15,509 nucleotides of DNA from an uncultured Clostridia bacterium (GCA_937902305.1 CALDHV010000199.1:1-15509); one strand, 5' to 3'. Counted from the stretch's first letter, positions 1 through 7,704 are shown. Made by a program: numbers and translations. The notes: generated by a model not told the origin, from the sequence alone.

Positions 1-1362
1 GTCGAAGCAGAACGCGACGGCCGCAAGATACGCGCCGATGCTCGCACCGATGATGTCGGTCGAGATACCGTTGCCGGAATAGATTTTTCCGCCGTTGCGG
101 AGCTTGACGATGGCACAGCCCATCGCCTCCTGCCCCTCGGTGACGGATTGGATCTGGAAATCCTCCAATTCATAGTGCCGCCCGAGGATCTGCTCCACCG
201 TGCGGAATGCTGCGTCGATCGGGCCGTCGCCGCTCCCGATCCCATTGAGTGCCGCGCCGTCCCTCATCAGCACGATCTGCGCACCGGAGGACATCACATT
301 GCCGGAGGTGATGACGTACTTATCCAGCGTCACCGTCGCCGGCACCTGCAAGGCGACGCTCGCGACGATCGCATCCAGCTCCTTCGCGCCTACGGTCTTT
401 TTCTCCGCGACGCGGCAAAACTCCTCATACACCCGCTGTTGATCCTCCACCGAGAGGTCATAACCGAGCTTCAGCACCGCGCCGGCGACCGCCTCGGCAT
501 CATCCTTGCTGTCCAGCCGCACAGAGTCATCCGTGCTCTTGACCGGCGCAGGCTTTTTCTCTTGCCCGGCGCCGCTGATCCAGTCGATCTGCCGGATGAT
601 ACGGTGAAGCTCCGTATAGCCGAGCCGCGCCGACAGCCCGTGCGTATTGCCGCAATCGTGCAACAGCATGGCGAGCGTTTCCAGCGGTACGGCAGAGCCG
701 CCGACCGCCGTCTTGATGACCATCGCGCCCTTTTGTGCCGCCAGCACCGCCGCCGCCGTTGCAAGCCCGTAGCGATCCTCGCACAGCACACCGATCGGGA
801 GATCCAGCTCAGCGACAAGCTTTTCGACAAACGCCGCGAACGCATCCGGCAGTTGATCGGCGGCGGAATCGCACACCGTCAACGAGGTCGCGCCCGCCTG
901 CTGTGCCGCTTTCAGCGCGGCAGAAAGGAAATCCGGCTCGGCACGGGTCGCATCCACGGCGCAGAACTCCACCGGAAAGCCGTGGGCGGCGGCTTTTTTG
1001 ACGCAGGCGGAGATCCAATCCAGCATCTTCGCCGGTTTTTTATGAAGCGCATATTCCATCCCGACCGGGGAAACCGGTAGCTCAATGCGGATCGCCGGAA
1101 GCGCGACATTTGCCAGCGCCGCCGCCGCAAGGTCGATGCTGTCCGCGGTCGAGCCGGCGGCGACCGAGATCGTGCTGTTTTTCACAAAGGAGGCAACGGT
1201 ACGCACCAACAGCGTATCGGTGCGCACATTGCCGATCTCCGGCAATTCGATCGCATCGACCGACAGTCGCTCCAGTTGACGGGCGATCTCCAGCTTTTCC
1301 TTAAAGCCGAGCGTGCCCTCCTGGCGGCACAAAGTCCTATCGGCAATCCTGATCGTTTTCAT
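1..1362 (-). CDS. LeuA-like protein (isopropylmalate/homocitrate synthase family), divergent active site, 3' end outside window
   Basis: The ATG at 1362 opens a frame without stops to base 1 (454 residues seen). Residues 1-265 look like the DRE-TIM barrel of 2-isopropylmalate synthases, and residues 335-454 match the LeuA C-terminal regulatory/dimer domain (GSGDGPIDAAF at 377-387, STDIIGASIGAYLAA near 434-448). The catalytic signatures are changed. The usual TLRDGEQ reads TLCRQEG (10-16), so the metal-binding Asp and catalytic Arg are gone. The HxHND metal motif reads LCEDRYG (193-199), without histidines. The GERAGN loop is replaced by GGSAVP (221-226). The fold is clear, but ordinary isopropylmalate synthase activity is doubtful. 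A non-catalytic leucine-sensing role or a different reaction is possible. It follows a leucine-type T-box leader, which ties expression to leucyl-tRNA charging. An automatic annotation of leuA should not be trusted here. Confidence 0.8.
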   Translation of the reverse strand, partial: MKTIRIADRTLCRQEGTLGFKEKLEIARQLERLSVDAIELPEIGNVRTDTLLVRTVASFVKNSTISVAAGSTADSIDLAAAALANVALPAIRIELPVSPVGMEYALHKKPAKMLDWISACVKKAAAHGFPVEFCAVDATRAEPDFLSAALKAAQQAGATSLTVCDSAADQLPDAFAAFVEKLVAELDLPIGVLCEDRYGLATAAAVLAAQKGAMVIKTAVGGSAVPLETLAMLLHDCGNTHGLSARLGYTELHRIIRQIDWISGAGQEKKPAPVKSTDDSVRLDSKDDAEAVAGAVLKLGYDLSVEDQQRVYEEFCRVAEKKTVGAKELDAIVASVALQVPATVTLDKYVITSGNVMSSGAQIVLMRDGAALNGIGSGDGPIDAAFRTVEQILGRHYELEDFQIQSVTEGQEAMGCAIVKLRNGGKIYSGNGISTDIIGASIGAYLAAVAFCFD

Positions 1363-1383
1363 ACTATCATTTCCCCTTTCGGT

Positions 1384-1419
1384 AAAAAAATCCCCGACGC
1401 CGGAAAACCGGCATCAGGG
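1384..1419 (-). terminator. T-box intrinsic terminator
   Basis: A 12-base-pair stem (1419..1408 with 1403..1392, two G-U pairs, TTTT loop) is followed by seven T at 1390..1384. It is the leader's conditional terminator. No other terminator was seen after the carrier-protein gene, so it may also end transcripts from the upstream peptide-synthetase operon. Confidence 0.9.
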
Positions 1420-1665
1420 ACGAAAAAACAATTTCGCGGTACCACCCTGCTTACCGTCACAAGGGACGGTCTGCTCTGTGAAGCTCCTATAAGCTCCCGA
1501 CCAAGGTAACGGGGTCAACCGGGACAGCTTACTGACCGTTCAGCCATCCTGCTCCGGAATGAGACTTCCCACATTCGTCCCTATCGTCTCACAGCGACCG
1601 ACGACTCTCTGAAAGGGCGGTGAAAGGGGAATAATTCCTTCACGGCATTTGGTTTTTATAAAGAC
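1384..1665 (-). promoter_or_regulatory. T-box leader, probable leucine specifier (CUC)
   Basis: On the minus strand the conserved T-box sequence AGGGTGGTACCGCG lies at 1448..1435. It can pair through AGGG with CCCT at 1419..1416, giving the antiterminator, in competition with the terminator at 1419..1392. Stem I begins near the AGAGAG at 1610..1605. The 3' side of the specifier loop reads GAAGTCTCATTCCGGAGC (1567..1550). Aligned with known T-boxes (codon, A, then a UUxxGGAGC-type closing strand), this places the specifier at 1563..1561, CTC, a leucine codon. Uncharged tRNA-Leu would therefore allow read-through into the LeuA-like gene. The T-box identity is firm. The codon was read by hand alignment and is less certain. 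Confidence 0.93.
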
Positions 1666-1671
1666 GGAATT

Positions 1672-1700
1672 ATTTTAGCACAAAGGCACACAATTGTCAA
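1672..1700 (-). promoter_or_regulatory. Promoter of the T-box/LeuA-like gene
   Basis: On the minus strand TTGACA (1700..1695), a 17-base spacer and TAAAAT (1677..1672), with TGC just before the -10. The predicted start near 1665 leaves a leader of about 300 bases that holds the whole T-box. The promoter begins ten bases after the stop codon of the carrier-protein gene, so the LeuA-like gene has its own transcription start rather than only read-through. Confidence 0.85.
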
Positions 1701-1709
1701 TCGCTATTT

Positions 1710-1955
1710 TCAGTCTTTTTGCGCATCCACGGCGGCGGCGATCGCGCGCACCGTCAGAAAGTCCTCCGGCTTGAGGCGCTTAAGGTCGATCGTCATACCG
1801 AGACGGCGACCGATCGTATTGATGAGCGTGATGACCGACAGCGAGTCGATCAGCTCCTCCTCCATCAAATTGGTATCCAGCATCTCCTGCATCTCGGTCT
1901 TATCCAGTCCGAGCACCTCGTCCATAGCGTCCAAAACTGCATTGATTGTATCCAT
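1710..1955 (-). CDS. Free-standing acyl/peptidyl carrier protein
   Basis: 81 residues, the normal size for a discrete carrier protein (ACP, PCP or DltC type). The phosphopantetheine attachment motif is D37-S38-L39 inside EEELIDSLSVITLI, followed by the usual second half with helix III near 63-78. Ser38 would carry the 4'-phosphopantetheine arm on which the adenylation enzyme of the same operon loads its aminoacyl group. It lies 17 bases after the condensation protein, with a strong GGAGGT site before the ATG, so the three genes are very likely co-transcribed. No phosphopantetheinyl transferase gene is in the window, so activation must come from elsewhere. Whether it is best called PCP or DltC-like cannot be settled from sequence alone. 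Confidence 0.9.
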   Translation of the reverse strand: MDTINAVLDAMDEVLGLDKTEMQEMLDTNLMEEELIDSLSVITLINTIGRRLGMTIDLKRLKPEDFLTVRAIAAAVDAQKD

Positions 1956-1972
1956 TTTTCCTTACCTCCGTA

Positions 1973-3325
1973 TTATGATTGTTTGACCAGTCGGCTTATT
2001 TCCTCAAGCGATGCCTGCGGATGCCGGGTCGCGGTGCGGATGATCTGCATATAGACATCCACCAGCCGCTCCACGGTAGCCCGCTTAAAGCGCAACGCCT
2101 GATAATTGAGCCCCAGCTCGAACCGCTCGCCCGGAACGTCCATCACGGCGGCATAGAATTGCTCCGACAGGAGGGTGAACGGCAGAGCGGCGATCACCTT
2201 ATCCTTGACGTTGGCGGCGGCGGCAAGCTCCAGAGAGCTAAACACAAGCCAACCGTGGTTGAAGTTGAGCAGGTGCTTGAACGACTCCCGATAGCCCATC
2301 GGCACCATCTCACCCATCGGCAGGGCGCCATGCGACAGATGCTCGAGATAGCTCATATACGATTTCTGCGCAAACTCCGATGCACTCATCGTCGTATCGA
2401 GGTCATAGAAGACCGGCACGGTGTTCATCATACACCCGAAGGTCTGCTTGAGATACGGTGTCGAGCGACCGTGGGTCAGCGAATAGATGCAGAAATTAGT
2501 CTTGCCCTTGACACAGTAGGTGGTCAGCGCCGCCAGCGACATCAGCGCGCTGGTAGTCGTACAGCTATTGAGCTTGCAGAACTCGGTGAGCTTTTGATAA
2601 TCCTCGCCGTCCAGCGTTGCATTGACGACCGCGCATTTGCCGAGTTCGGAGCGATAGCCCGCCGGCATACTGTAATGCGGCTGACCGTGGAAGGTCTTGA
2701 GCCAGAACTTGCGATCCTCCGCGTGTTGCTCGGTCGAAGCGTATTTTCCGGCTTTTTCGAAAAACTTGACCACCGAATGAGGCTTGACCTCGGGCATTTC
2801 CTCCCCCGCGACCAGCGCGTCATAAGCGGCATTGATCTGACGGAACATCAGCGCAGTGCTGTAGCCGTCGGAGCAATGGTGGTGCATGGCGACAACCAAA
2901 GCGACCACCTTGTCGTAGCGCACGATCTGCGCAAAATACGCCGGTGTATTATACCACGGGATGATGAGGTGAGAGAACTCCTCTAAATACGCCTTAAAAG
3001 CGTCCTCACCGCTGTCCAGCTCCACCACGGGAAGCTTCTCATACGCATACGGCTGAATGAACTGATATATCTTGCCGCCCTTGCGGAACATCACCTCGCG
3101 CAAAGCATCGTTGTCCTCAACAAGCTTGTTGAAAGCCCGCTCCAGCGCCGACACGTCGCCGCCCTCCGGGATCAGCATATACGATTTGATGACATTTTCT
3201 TCCTTCATCTTGCGCCGCTCAAGCGCGAACGCCTCCGACCAGCGCAGCATACTCTGCGCGGAATTGATCGGATAGATCGTCGCGCCCGCAGGCACCTCGA
3301 CCCTTTTGGGGGAATAATCGACCAT
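1973..3325 (-). CDS. Free-standing NRPS condensation-domain protein
   Basis: 450 residues, the length of a single condensation domain with no fused partner. The catalytic HHxxxDG motif is complete at 148-154 (HHHCSDG, with His149 as the expected catalytic residue). The later GR...G..MNTVPV motif (C5 type) is at 286-305. The fold belongs to the chloramphenicol-acetyltransferase-like superfamily, which joins an acyl or aminoacyl group held on a carrier protein to an amine or hydroxyl acceptor. No signal peptide or membrane segment was seen, so it should be cytoplasmic. It starts 19 bases after the adenylation gene (AAAGGA ribosome site) and ends 17 bases before the carrier protein. With a single carrier in the operon, the acceptor may be a free small molecule, or a carrier encoded elsewhere. 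Carrier-linked acyltransferase activity other than peptide bond formation is an alternative. Confidence 0.88.
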   Translation of the reverse strand: MVDYSPKRVEVPAGATIYPINSAQSMLRWSEAFALERRKMKEENVIKSYMLIPEGGDVSALERAFNKLVEDNDALREVMFRKGGKIYQFIQPYAYEKLPVVELDSGEDAFKAYLEEFSHLIIPWYNTPAYFAQIVRYDKVVALVVAMHHHCSDGYSTALMFRQINAAYDALVAGEEMPEVKPHSVVKFFEKAGKYASTEQHAEDRKFWLKTFHGQPHYSMPAGYRSELGKCAVVNATLDGEDYQKLTEFCKLNSCTTTSALMSLAALTTYCVKGKTNFCIYSLTHGRSTPYLKQTFGCMMNTVPVFYDLDTTMSASEFAQKSYMSYLEHLSHGALPMGEMVPMGYRESFKHLLNFNHGWLVFSSLELAAAANVKDKVIAALPFTLLSEQFYAAVMDVPGERFELGLNYQALRFKRATVERLVDVYMQIIRTATRHPQASLEEISRLVKQS

Positions 3326-3344
3326 TCTGTATCTATCCTTTCCG

Positions 3345-4916
3345 TTATTGCAAGCGGCTCATTTCTTTCAGCTTCACCCGGTCAAGCTTGCCGCTGGTAT
3401 TCTTTGGCAGGTCATCCACAATGCTGATCTTCTGCGGCAACATATATTCCTGCACCTTGCCGGACAGCGCCGCCTTGATCTGCTTGACCGCCGCGATCTT
3501 GCTCATCGACTGTGCGGCGGGCTTCAGCACGACATACGCCGCCAGCATCAGTACCGAATCGCCGCTGTATACCGGCGCGACAGCGCAGGTGGCAACAATA
3601 TCCACCGTGCGGAGGTTGTTTTCGACATCCTCCAGCTCGACGCGGTAGCCGCCCACCTTGACCATATTATCCATACGACCCTTGTAATACACATAGTTGC
3701 CCTTAAAGCAAATCAGATCGCCTGTGCGATAGGCACGCGCGCCGGCGGCATTGGTAAAGAAACGCTCCGCATTCTTTTCCGGCAGATTGAGATAACCATC
3801 GGAAACGAAACCGCCCGCAATCACCATTTCGCCGACCTCTCCGTCCGGGAGACTGTTGCCGTCGGCATCCACCGCGTCACAAACGCTCCGGTCGGTCTCA
3901 TATCCGATCGGCAGAACCCCCTCCCGCTCCAACAGAGCATCATCCGCCAGCACGCCCAGCGGGCCGGCACAGGTCTCGGTCGAGCCCCAGACATTACGCA
4001 GGTCAGCGTGCGGGAAACGCTCCTTGAACAGGCGCGCTGTTTGGGTATTGAACGGTTCACCGCCACCGGTACAGCCGCGAAGGGATGGCATATTCGCCTC
4101 GCAGAAGCGCTCATCCTTGAGCATCAGCTCGAACATACTCGGGGTGATCGAAAAATAGTCGGGGTCGATCTTGAGCAAGGTTTCAAAAAACAGCGGAAAA
4201 TTACGCAGGATCGTGATCGGCACCGAGCACAGCGTAGCCGCGTGCGCACCGACCGAGAAAAACACCGGGTCAATGGAAATGCTGAACGCATACGAGGTGA
4301 TATTCAGCGCCCGGGTCGGCTTGTCACCCTGACAAGTATAGTACCGATCAAAGTCCGGACGGAAACGCTCACGGCGCACCATAATGCTTCTGCCTGTTAT
4401 CACAACGCCCTTCGGCTTGCCTGTACTGCCGGAGGTATAGATGATCACCCAAACATCGTCATTGGTGAGCGCTCGGTCGGTGTCCAGCGGCGTGCCGTCA
4501 TAGCCGGCAAGCAGGGCGGCAAACGCCTCGCCCTCGCACACCGTCGTCCCGTCAATTGCCGGAAACGGCACCGCCGACGGGTTCAGCACGAGATTCGCGC
4601 CGCAGTCTCCGACAATATCCACCACGCGGTTCTGCGGGTAATAGGACGGAATGAACACATACGGATGACCACCGGCTATAGCGCCGTAAATGCAGGGCAG
4701 GATGCGGTTTTCTTTATCCCCCCAAACAATGACAGGAGTACGATCCTCCCACTGTGCCACATAGCGCGCGACAGCGTTCATATCCCGCCACATTTCGCGG
4801 TAGGTATAAAGCTCGTCCCCGAACTCCGCCACAACGCGGTCGGTGTCTTTGTACCGGGTGAAAGTATCAAAGAAAAACGGCAGATTGGTCTTCATAAGCG
4901 CCAGTATCCTTTCCAT
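3345..4916 (-). CDS. Free-standing amino-acid adenylation enzyme (NRPS A-domain / DltA-like)
   Basis: 523 residues from the first ATG, the size of DltA and single A-domains. The core motifs are all present: P-loop-like TSGSTGKPKG (161-170), NVWGSTE (308-314), YRTGD (396-400), GRMDNMVKVGGYRVEL (413-428) and SGKLDR with catalytic Lys510. Asp216, in FSISID, sits where amino-acid-activating A-domains hold the substrate amino group, so an amino acid substrate is likely. It would form an aminoacyl-AMP and load it on the carrier protein of the operon. A hand-aligned partial specificity code (D216, P217, F220, C282, G284, V309, A317) did not match a code I recognise. The ATG at 4895 (Met8) has GGAAAGGA at a good distance (4914..4907) and is probably the true start, giving 516 residues; the ATG at 4916 has no visible ribosome site. 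Confidence 0.9.
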   Translation of the reverse strand: MERILALMKTNLPFFFDTFTRYKDTDRVVAEFGDELYTYREMWRDMNAVARYVAQWEDRTPVIVWGDKENRILPCIYGAIAGGHPYVFIPSYYPQNRVVDIVGDCGANLVLNPSAVPFPAIDGTTVCEGEAFAALLAGYDGTPLDTDRALTNDDVWVIIYTSGSTGKPKGVVITGRSIMVRRERFRPDFDRYYTCQGDKPTRALNITSYAFSISIDPVFFSVGAHAATLCSVPITILRNFPLFFETLLKIDPDYFSITPSMFELMLKDERFCEANMPSLRGCTGGGEPFNTQTARLFKERFPHADLRNVWGSTETCAGPLGVLADDALLEREGVLPIGYETDRSVCDAVDADGNSLPDGEVGEMVIAGGFVSDGYLNLPEKNAERFFTNAAGARAYRTGDLICFKGNYVYYKGRMDNMVKVGGYRVELEDVENNLRTVDIVATCAVAPVYSGDSVLMLAAYVVLKPAAQSMSKIAAVKQIKAALSGKVQEYMLPQKISIVDDLPKNTSGKLDRVKLKEMSRLQ

Positions 4917-4941
4917 TAGAAAAACAAATTATGACTGATAC

Positions 4942-4970
4942 AGTATAGCAGAAACGCCAAAAATCGTCAA
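4942..4970 (-). promoter_or_regulatory. Promoter of the A/C/T peptide-synthetase operon
   Basis: TTGACG (4970..4965), a 17-base spacer and TATACT (4947..4942) on the minus strand, with TGC before the -10. A start near 4935 gives a leader of about 40 bases to the ATG at 4895, but fewer than 20 to the ATG at 4916, which favours the later start codon. Confidence 0.8.
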
Positions 4971-4999
4971 GTAAAAAAGTTGAAAAGCGGCATTTACGG

Positions 5000-5028
5000 T
5001 TGATTTTCCCATTCCCCTTTGCTATAAT
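5000..5028 (+). promoter_or_regulatory. Promoter of the esterase gene
   Basis: TTGATT (5000-5005), a 17-base spacer and TATAAT (5023-5028), with TGC before the -10. A ribosome site AAAGGGG (5046-5052) sits eight bases before the ATG at 5061. The 144-base gap 4917-5060 therefore holds two divergent promoters and nothing else that I can recognise. Confidence 0.8.
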
Positions 5029-5060
5029 AACGGCAAATCCGTACAAAAGGGGTAGAGAAT

Positions 5061-6362
5061 ATGTTAAAATTAGGGTATCCGTTTACCGACCATATGGTGT
5101 TACAGCGCGAAAAGCCGATCTGCATTTACGGGCAGGCAGATGCCGCCGGCACCGTGGAGCTGGACGGTCAAGCCGTTCCGTTCACGCCACATGACGGCAC
5201 ATTCCGCGCCTATCTGCCGGCGTTCACCGCCGGCGGCCCTTACACGCTGACCGTCAAGGTCGGCGGGGATACCGCCACCTGCGACGATGTGCTGATCGGC
5301 GATGTCTATATCGCCGCCGGACAATCCAATATGGATTTCAGTCTGAAGGACTCTGCCGATATAGAGCTTTACAACGAGCCAAACCTGCGTCTTTTCCGCG
5401 AGCCGCACGATATTGACAACGAAAAGAATGTCCACTACCGTGAGCAGAAATGGCTCCTTTTTACTCCGGAAAACGAGCCGGCGTTCACCGCGATCGGATA
5501 TTATTTTGCACTGGAGCTGTACCGCCGCACCGGTGTGCCGGTCGGCATCATTTCCTGCGCCACCGGCGCCTCCCGCGTCGATGCGTGGACGGCGCCCGAG
5601 ATCGTTGATACACCGGAGTATCAGCAATGGATCGAAGTGAAGCATCATGACTATACGCTCTATGCGTTCAATCAGGATCACCTGCTCTACAACAACCGTC
5701 TGCTGAACATTGTCCCCTACACCGTCAGCGGTGTGCTGTGGTATCAGGGTGAAAGCAACCGTTGCCACGAGGAGGGCGTATACTACGGCAAGATGCTCAC
5801 TGCCATGATCGACAACTGGCGGCACCTATGGAATGACGAACTGCCGTTCTACATTGTCCAGCTGATGCCCTACGGCGAGGGAGCCAATGCCGACTGGGCG
5901 ATCATCCGGCGCCGGCAAGAGGAGGTCACACGGCAGGTCGCGGGCACCTATCTCGTCACCCCGGTCGAAACGGGAGAATACCACGAGATCCACCCGACCC
6001 ACAAAAAGACGCTGGCGCGCGCATTGGCAAATGCCGTACGCAACACCCGCTTCGGGGATGTCATCGAATACTGCGGCCCGGTGGCGGAAAGCGTCACTGC
6101 CGATGCCGACGGCATCTGCATCGCCTTCTCCCACGCCGGCGGGCTTACCGTCCACGGCGACCGGCTGACCGATACCTATGTGCTGGATGAAGCGGGCGAA
6201 AAGCACCCGGCGAACGGCACGGTCAAGGGCAATGTGCTCACGCTGACCTTTGAGGGCGATTTCCGCCCGACGGCGGTGATGATGGGCTATGCCAACACAC
6301 CGCGGCACAATCTCTACAACGGTAACGGCTATTGGGCATCGCCGTTCTGCAAGGAGCTGTAA
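5061..6362 (+). CDS. Sialate O-acetylesterase-type SGNH/SASA esterase
   Basis: 433 residues. The family block GDVYIAAGQSNM (80-91) places the nucleophile at Ser89, the second block is SGVLWYQGESN (223-233), and the third-block histidine is H311 in EIHPTHK, where most relatives have Asp in place of E309. Residues 1-75 form the usual N-terminal beta-rich domain (PFTDHMVLQREKPI). The family removes O-acetyl groups from sialic acids or from plant polysaccharides such as xylan, so the exact substrate is open. No signal peptide is visible, so it probably works inside the cell on imported oligosaccharides. It is divergent from the peptide-synthetase operon and convergent with the GH109-like gene, next to other glycan-related genes. 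Confidence 0.88.
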   Translation: MLKLGYPFTDHMVLQREKPICIYGQADAAGTVELDGQAVPFTPHDGTFRAYLPAFTAGGPYTLTVKVGGDTATCDDVLIGDVYIAAGQSNMDFSLKDSADIELYNEPNLRLFREPHDIDNEKNVHYREQKWLLFTPENEPAFTAIGYYFALELYRRTGVPVGIISCATGASRVDAWTAPEIVDTPEYQQWIEVKHHDYTLYAFNQDHLLYNNRLLNIVPYTVSGVLWYQGESNRCHEEGVYYGKMLTAMIDNWRHLWNDELPFYIVQLMPYGEGANADWAIIRRRQEEVTRQVAGTYLVTPVETGEYHEIHPTHKKTLARALANAVRNTRFGDVIEYCGPVAESVTADADGICIAFSHAGGLTVHGDRLTDTYVLDEAGEKHPANGTVKGNVLTLTFEGDFRPTAVMMGYANTPRHNLYNGNGYWASPFCKEL

Positions 6363-6373
6363 GGCAACATATA

Positions 6374-6410
6374 AAGCGGGGGCGTTGCGTTTTTGGCAAC
6401 GTCCCCGCTT
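6374..6410. terminator. Hairpin between convergent genes, possible bidirectional terminator
   Basis: A 15-base-pair GC-rich stem (6374-6388 with 6396-6410, one G-T wobble) and a seven-base loop fill the gap between two convergent stop codons. Neither side has a clear T-run, so efficient intrinsic termination is uncertain, but the position fits a shared transcription barrier. Confidence 0.55.
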
Positions 6411-6418
6411 CCTTGCAG

Positions 6419-7627
6419 TTATTTCCTTTTCTTATGCCATCGACCGCCCGTAAAATCCGGAATTGCCACCGTCTGCCCGGTCGCGATGGATATTTCGCTC
6501 AGCGGGGTAATGCTCATCCACGCCGCCGCGTCGTATACGTCGATCGGCATCGGCTCGCCGCTACGCAGATGCGCGAAGAAATCGCGCAATACCAGCGTAT
6601 CCATCCCGCCGTGTCCGCCGACGTGGTCGCGGCTTTTCTTGAACTCCTGCCACAGCGGTGCGTTGTATTCCTCACTGAGCGCGACGGCATTGCCACGATT
6701 GTCGCCCAACCAGCTGAAATGGTCGCGTCCCGCCTCACGGCTTTCGATAAACAGCGCGTCGGCATCCTCATTATAGTAGGCTTTTGTGCCGTGCACCGCC
6801 AGTCGGCGGCTGTAAAAGCGCGGCAGGGTGGTATCCAGCTCAAGCGTGATGGTCTGCCCGCCGGCACAGCGGATGACTGTCGTCACGATGTCCCCCTGCG
6901 CAAACCGCAATCCCTGCAATTCGGGACAGTCGGCGCGTTGCTCACGCACATATTCCTCCAAGCCCCGGGCGCAGGAGGCGACCGAGACAAGGCTCACCAT
7001 CCGATTGCCGTTGTGTATATCCAGCATCTGTGCGATCGGCCCCAGCTCGTGGGTCGGGTAGTTTTCGGCATTGCGGGCAATGTAGTTATCCAGGCGATAA
7101 TGCCGGTTTTTCCAGCCGTCGCTGACCTCGTCCCGCAGATCGTGGCAATAGCCGCCGGAGCAGGCGACCACCTCACCGAACACCCCCTGCCGGATCATAT
7201 TCACCAGCATCGTTTCCCGCTCGCCGTAACAGCAGTTTTCCATAAACATAAACGGGGTGCGAGTGCGTTCGTAGGTGCGCACCAGCCGCCAGCAGTCCTC
7301 GACGCTGTATGCGCCGCCGACCTCCAGTCCGATCGGCTTGCCCGCCTCCATCGCCGCAATCGCCAGCGGAATATGGGTTTCCCACGCCGCCGTGATGAGC
7401 ACCGCATCCACATCGTCGCGTGCGATCAGCTCGGCGGCATCGGTCGTACCGAATGGCTTTTTCCCGGTCGCTTCTTCGATCATTGTCTGCGCGTTTTTCA
7501 CCCGATCCGGATAAATATCGCACACCGCCGTCAATGTCACCTCGTCCGGCATCCGTAGCAACTCATCCCGCAGGAGAAAGTACCCGCGCGCGCCCAGTCC
7601 GATCTGCCCCAACCGTATTTTTTCCAT
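6419..7627 (-). CDS. Gfo/Idh/MocA-family protein resembling GH109 glycosidases
   Basis: 402 residues. The N-terminal Rossmann motif GLGARG (10-15) binds NAD(P), and EVGG at 102-105 takes the place of the EKP motif of ordinary oxidoreductases. The blocks MENCCYGERETM (129-140), YCHDLRDE (160-167), YPTHELGPIAQMLDI (190-204) and GGHGGMD (337-343) are those I know from GH109, the NAD-dependent alpha-N-acetylgalactosaminidase family that uses a redox-assisted elimination mechanism. Many GH109 proteins are exported; this one has no signal peptide and is likely cytoplasmic. The ribosome site is GGAG, two bases before the ATG, with GGCGG slightly further upstream. It is divergent from two AraC regulators, which probably control it. 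A plain sugar dehydrogenase is the main alternative; the activity cannot be proven from sequence. Confidence 0.82.
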   Translation of the reverse strand: MEKIRLGQIGLGARGYFLLRDELLRMPDEVTLTAVCDIYPDRVKNAQTMIEEATGKKPFGTTDAAELIARDDVDAVLITAAWETHIPLAIAAMEAGKPIGLEVGGAYSVEDCWRLVRTYERTRTPFMFMENCCYGERETMLVNMIRQGVFGEVVACSGGYCHDLRDEVSDGWKNRHYRLDNYIARNAENYPTHELGPIAQMLDIHNGNRMVSLVSVASCARGLEEYVREQRADCPELQGLRFAQGDIVTTVIRCAGGQTITLELDTTLPRFYSRRLAVHGTKAYYNEDADALFIESREAGRDHFSWLGDNRGNAVALSEEYNAPLWQEFKKSRDHVGGHGGMDTLVLRDFFAHLRSGEPMPIDVYDAAAWMSITPLSEISIATGQTVAIPDFTGGRWHKKRK

Positions 7628-7648
7628 TTCTCCGCACCGCCTTTTCTC

Positions 7649-7677
7649 TTTACATTTGCATCGGTCTATGCTATGAT
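7649..7677 (+). promoter_or_regulatory. Promoter of the AraC regulator pair
   Basis: TTTACA (7649-7654), a 17-base spacer and TATGAT (7672-7677), with TGC before the -10. The start would be near 7684, just before the repeated motif at 7688-7699. That position would suit autoregulation. Confidence 0.6.
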
Positions 7678-7704
7678 GATACCATAATCAAAATCAAATG
7701 AAAT
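7676..7704 (-). promoter_or_regulatory. Possible promoter of the GH109-like gene
   Basis: On the minus strand TATCAT (7681..7676) is preceded by TGG, an extended -10. The -35 is poor (ATTTCA at 17, or TTTCAT at 16 bases), as expected for an activator-dependent promoter. Its -10 overlaps the -10 of the divergent AraC promoter by two bases. Confidence 0.4.

Noticed and set aside
1..1362. LeuA-like gene as a pseudogene
   Set aside because: There is no frameshift or stop in 454 codons, the C-terminal domain is well conserved and a complete promoter and T-box precede it; the changed motifs look like divergence, not decay.
3348..4919. Plus-strand open frame of 523 codons opposite the adenylation gene
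   Set aside because: It mirrors the real gene almost exactly, has no family motifs and is an effect of GC-rich codon use on the opposite strand.
6332..7558. Plus-strand open frame of 408 codons opposite the GH109-like gene
   Set aside because: Antisense shadow; its start lies in the esterase gene and it runs through the intergenic hairpin.
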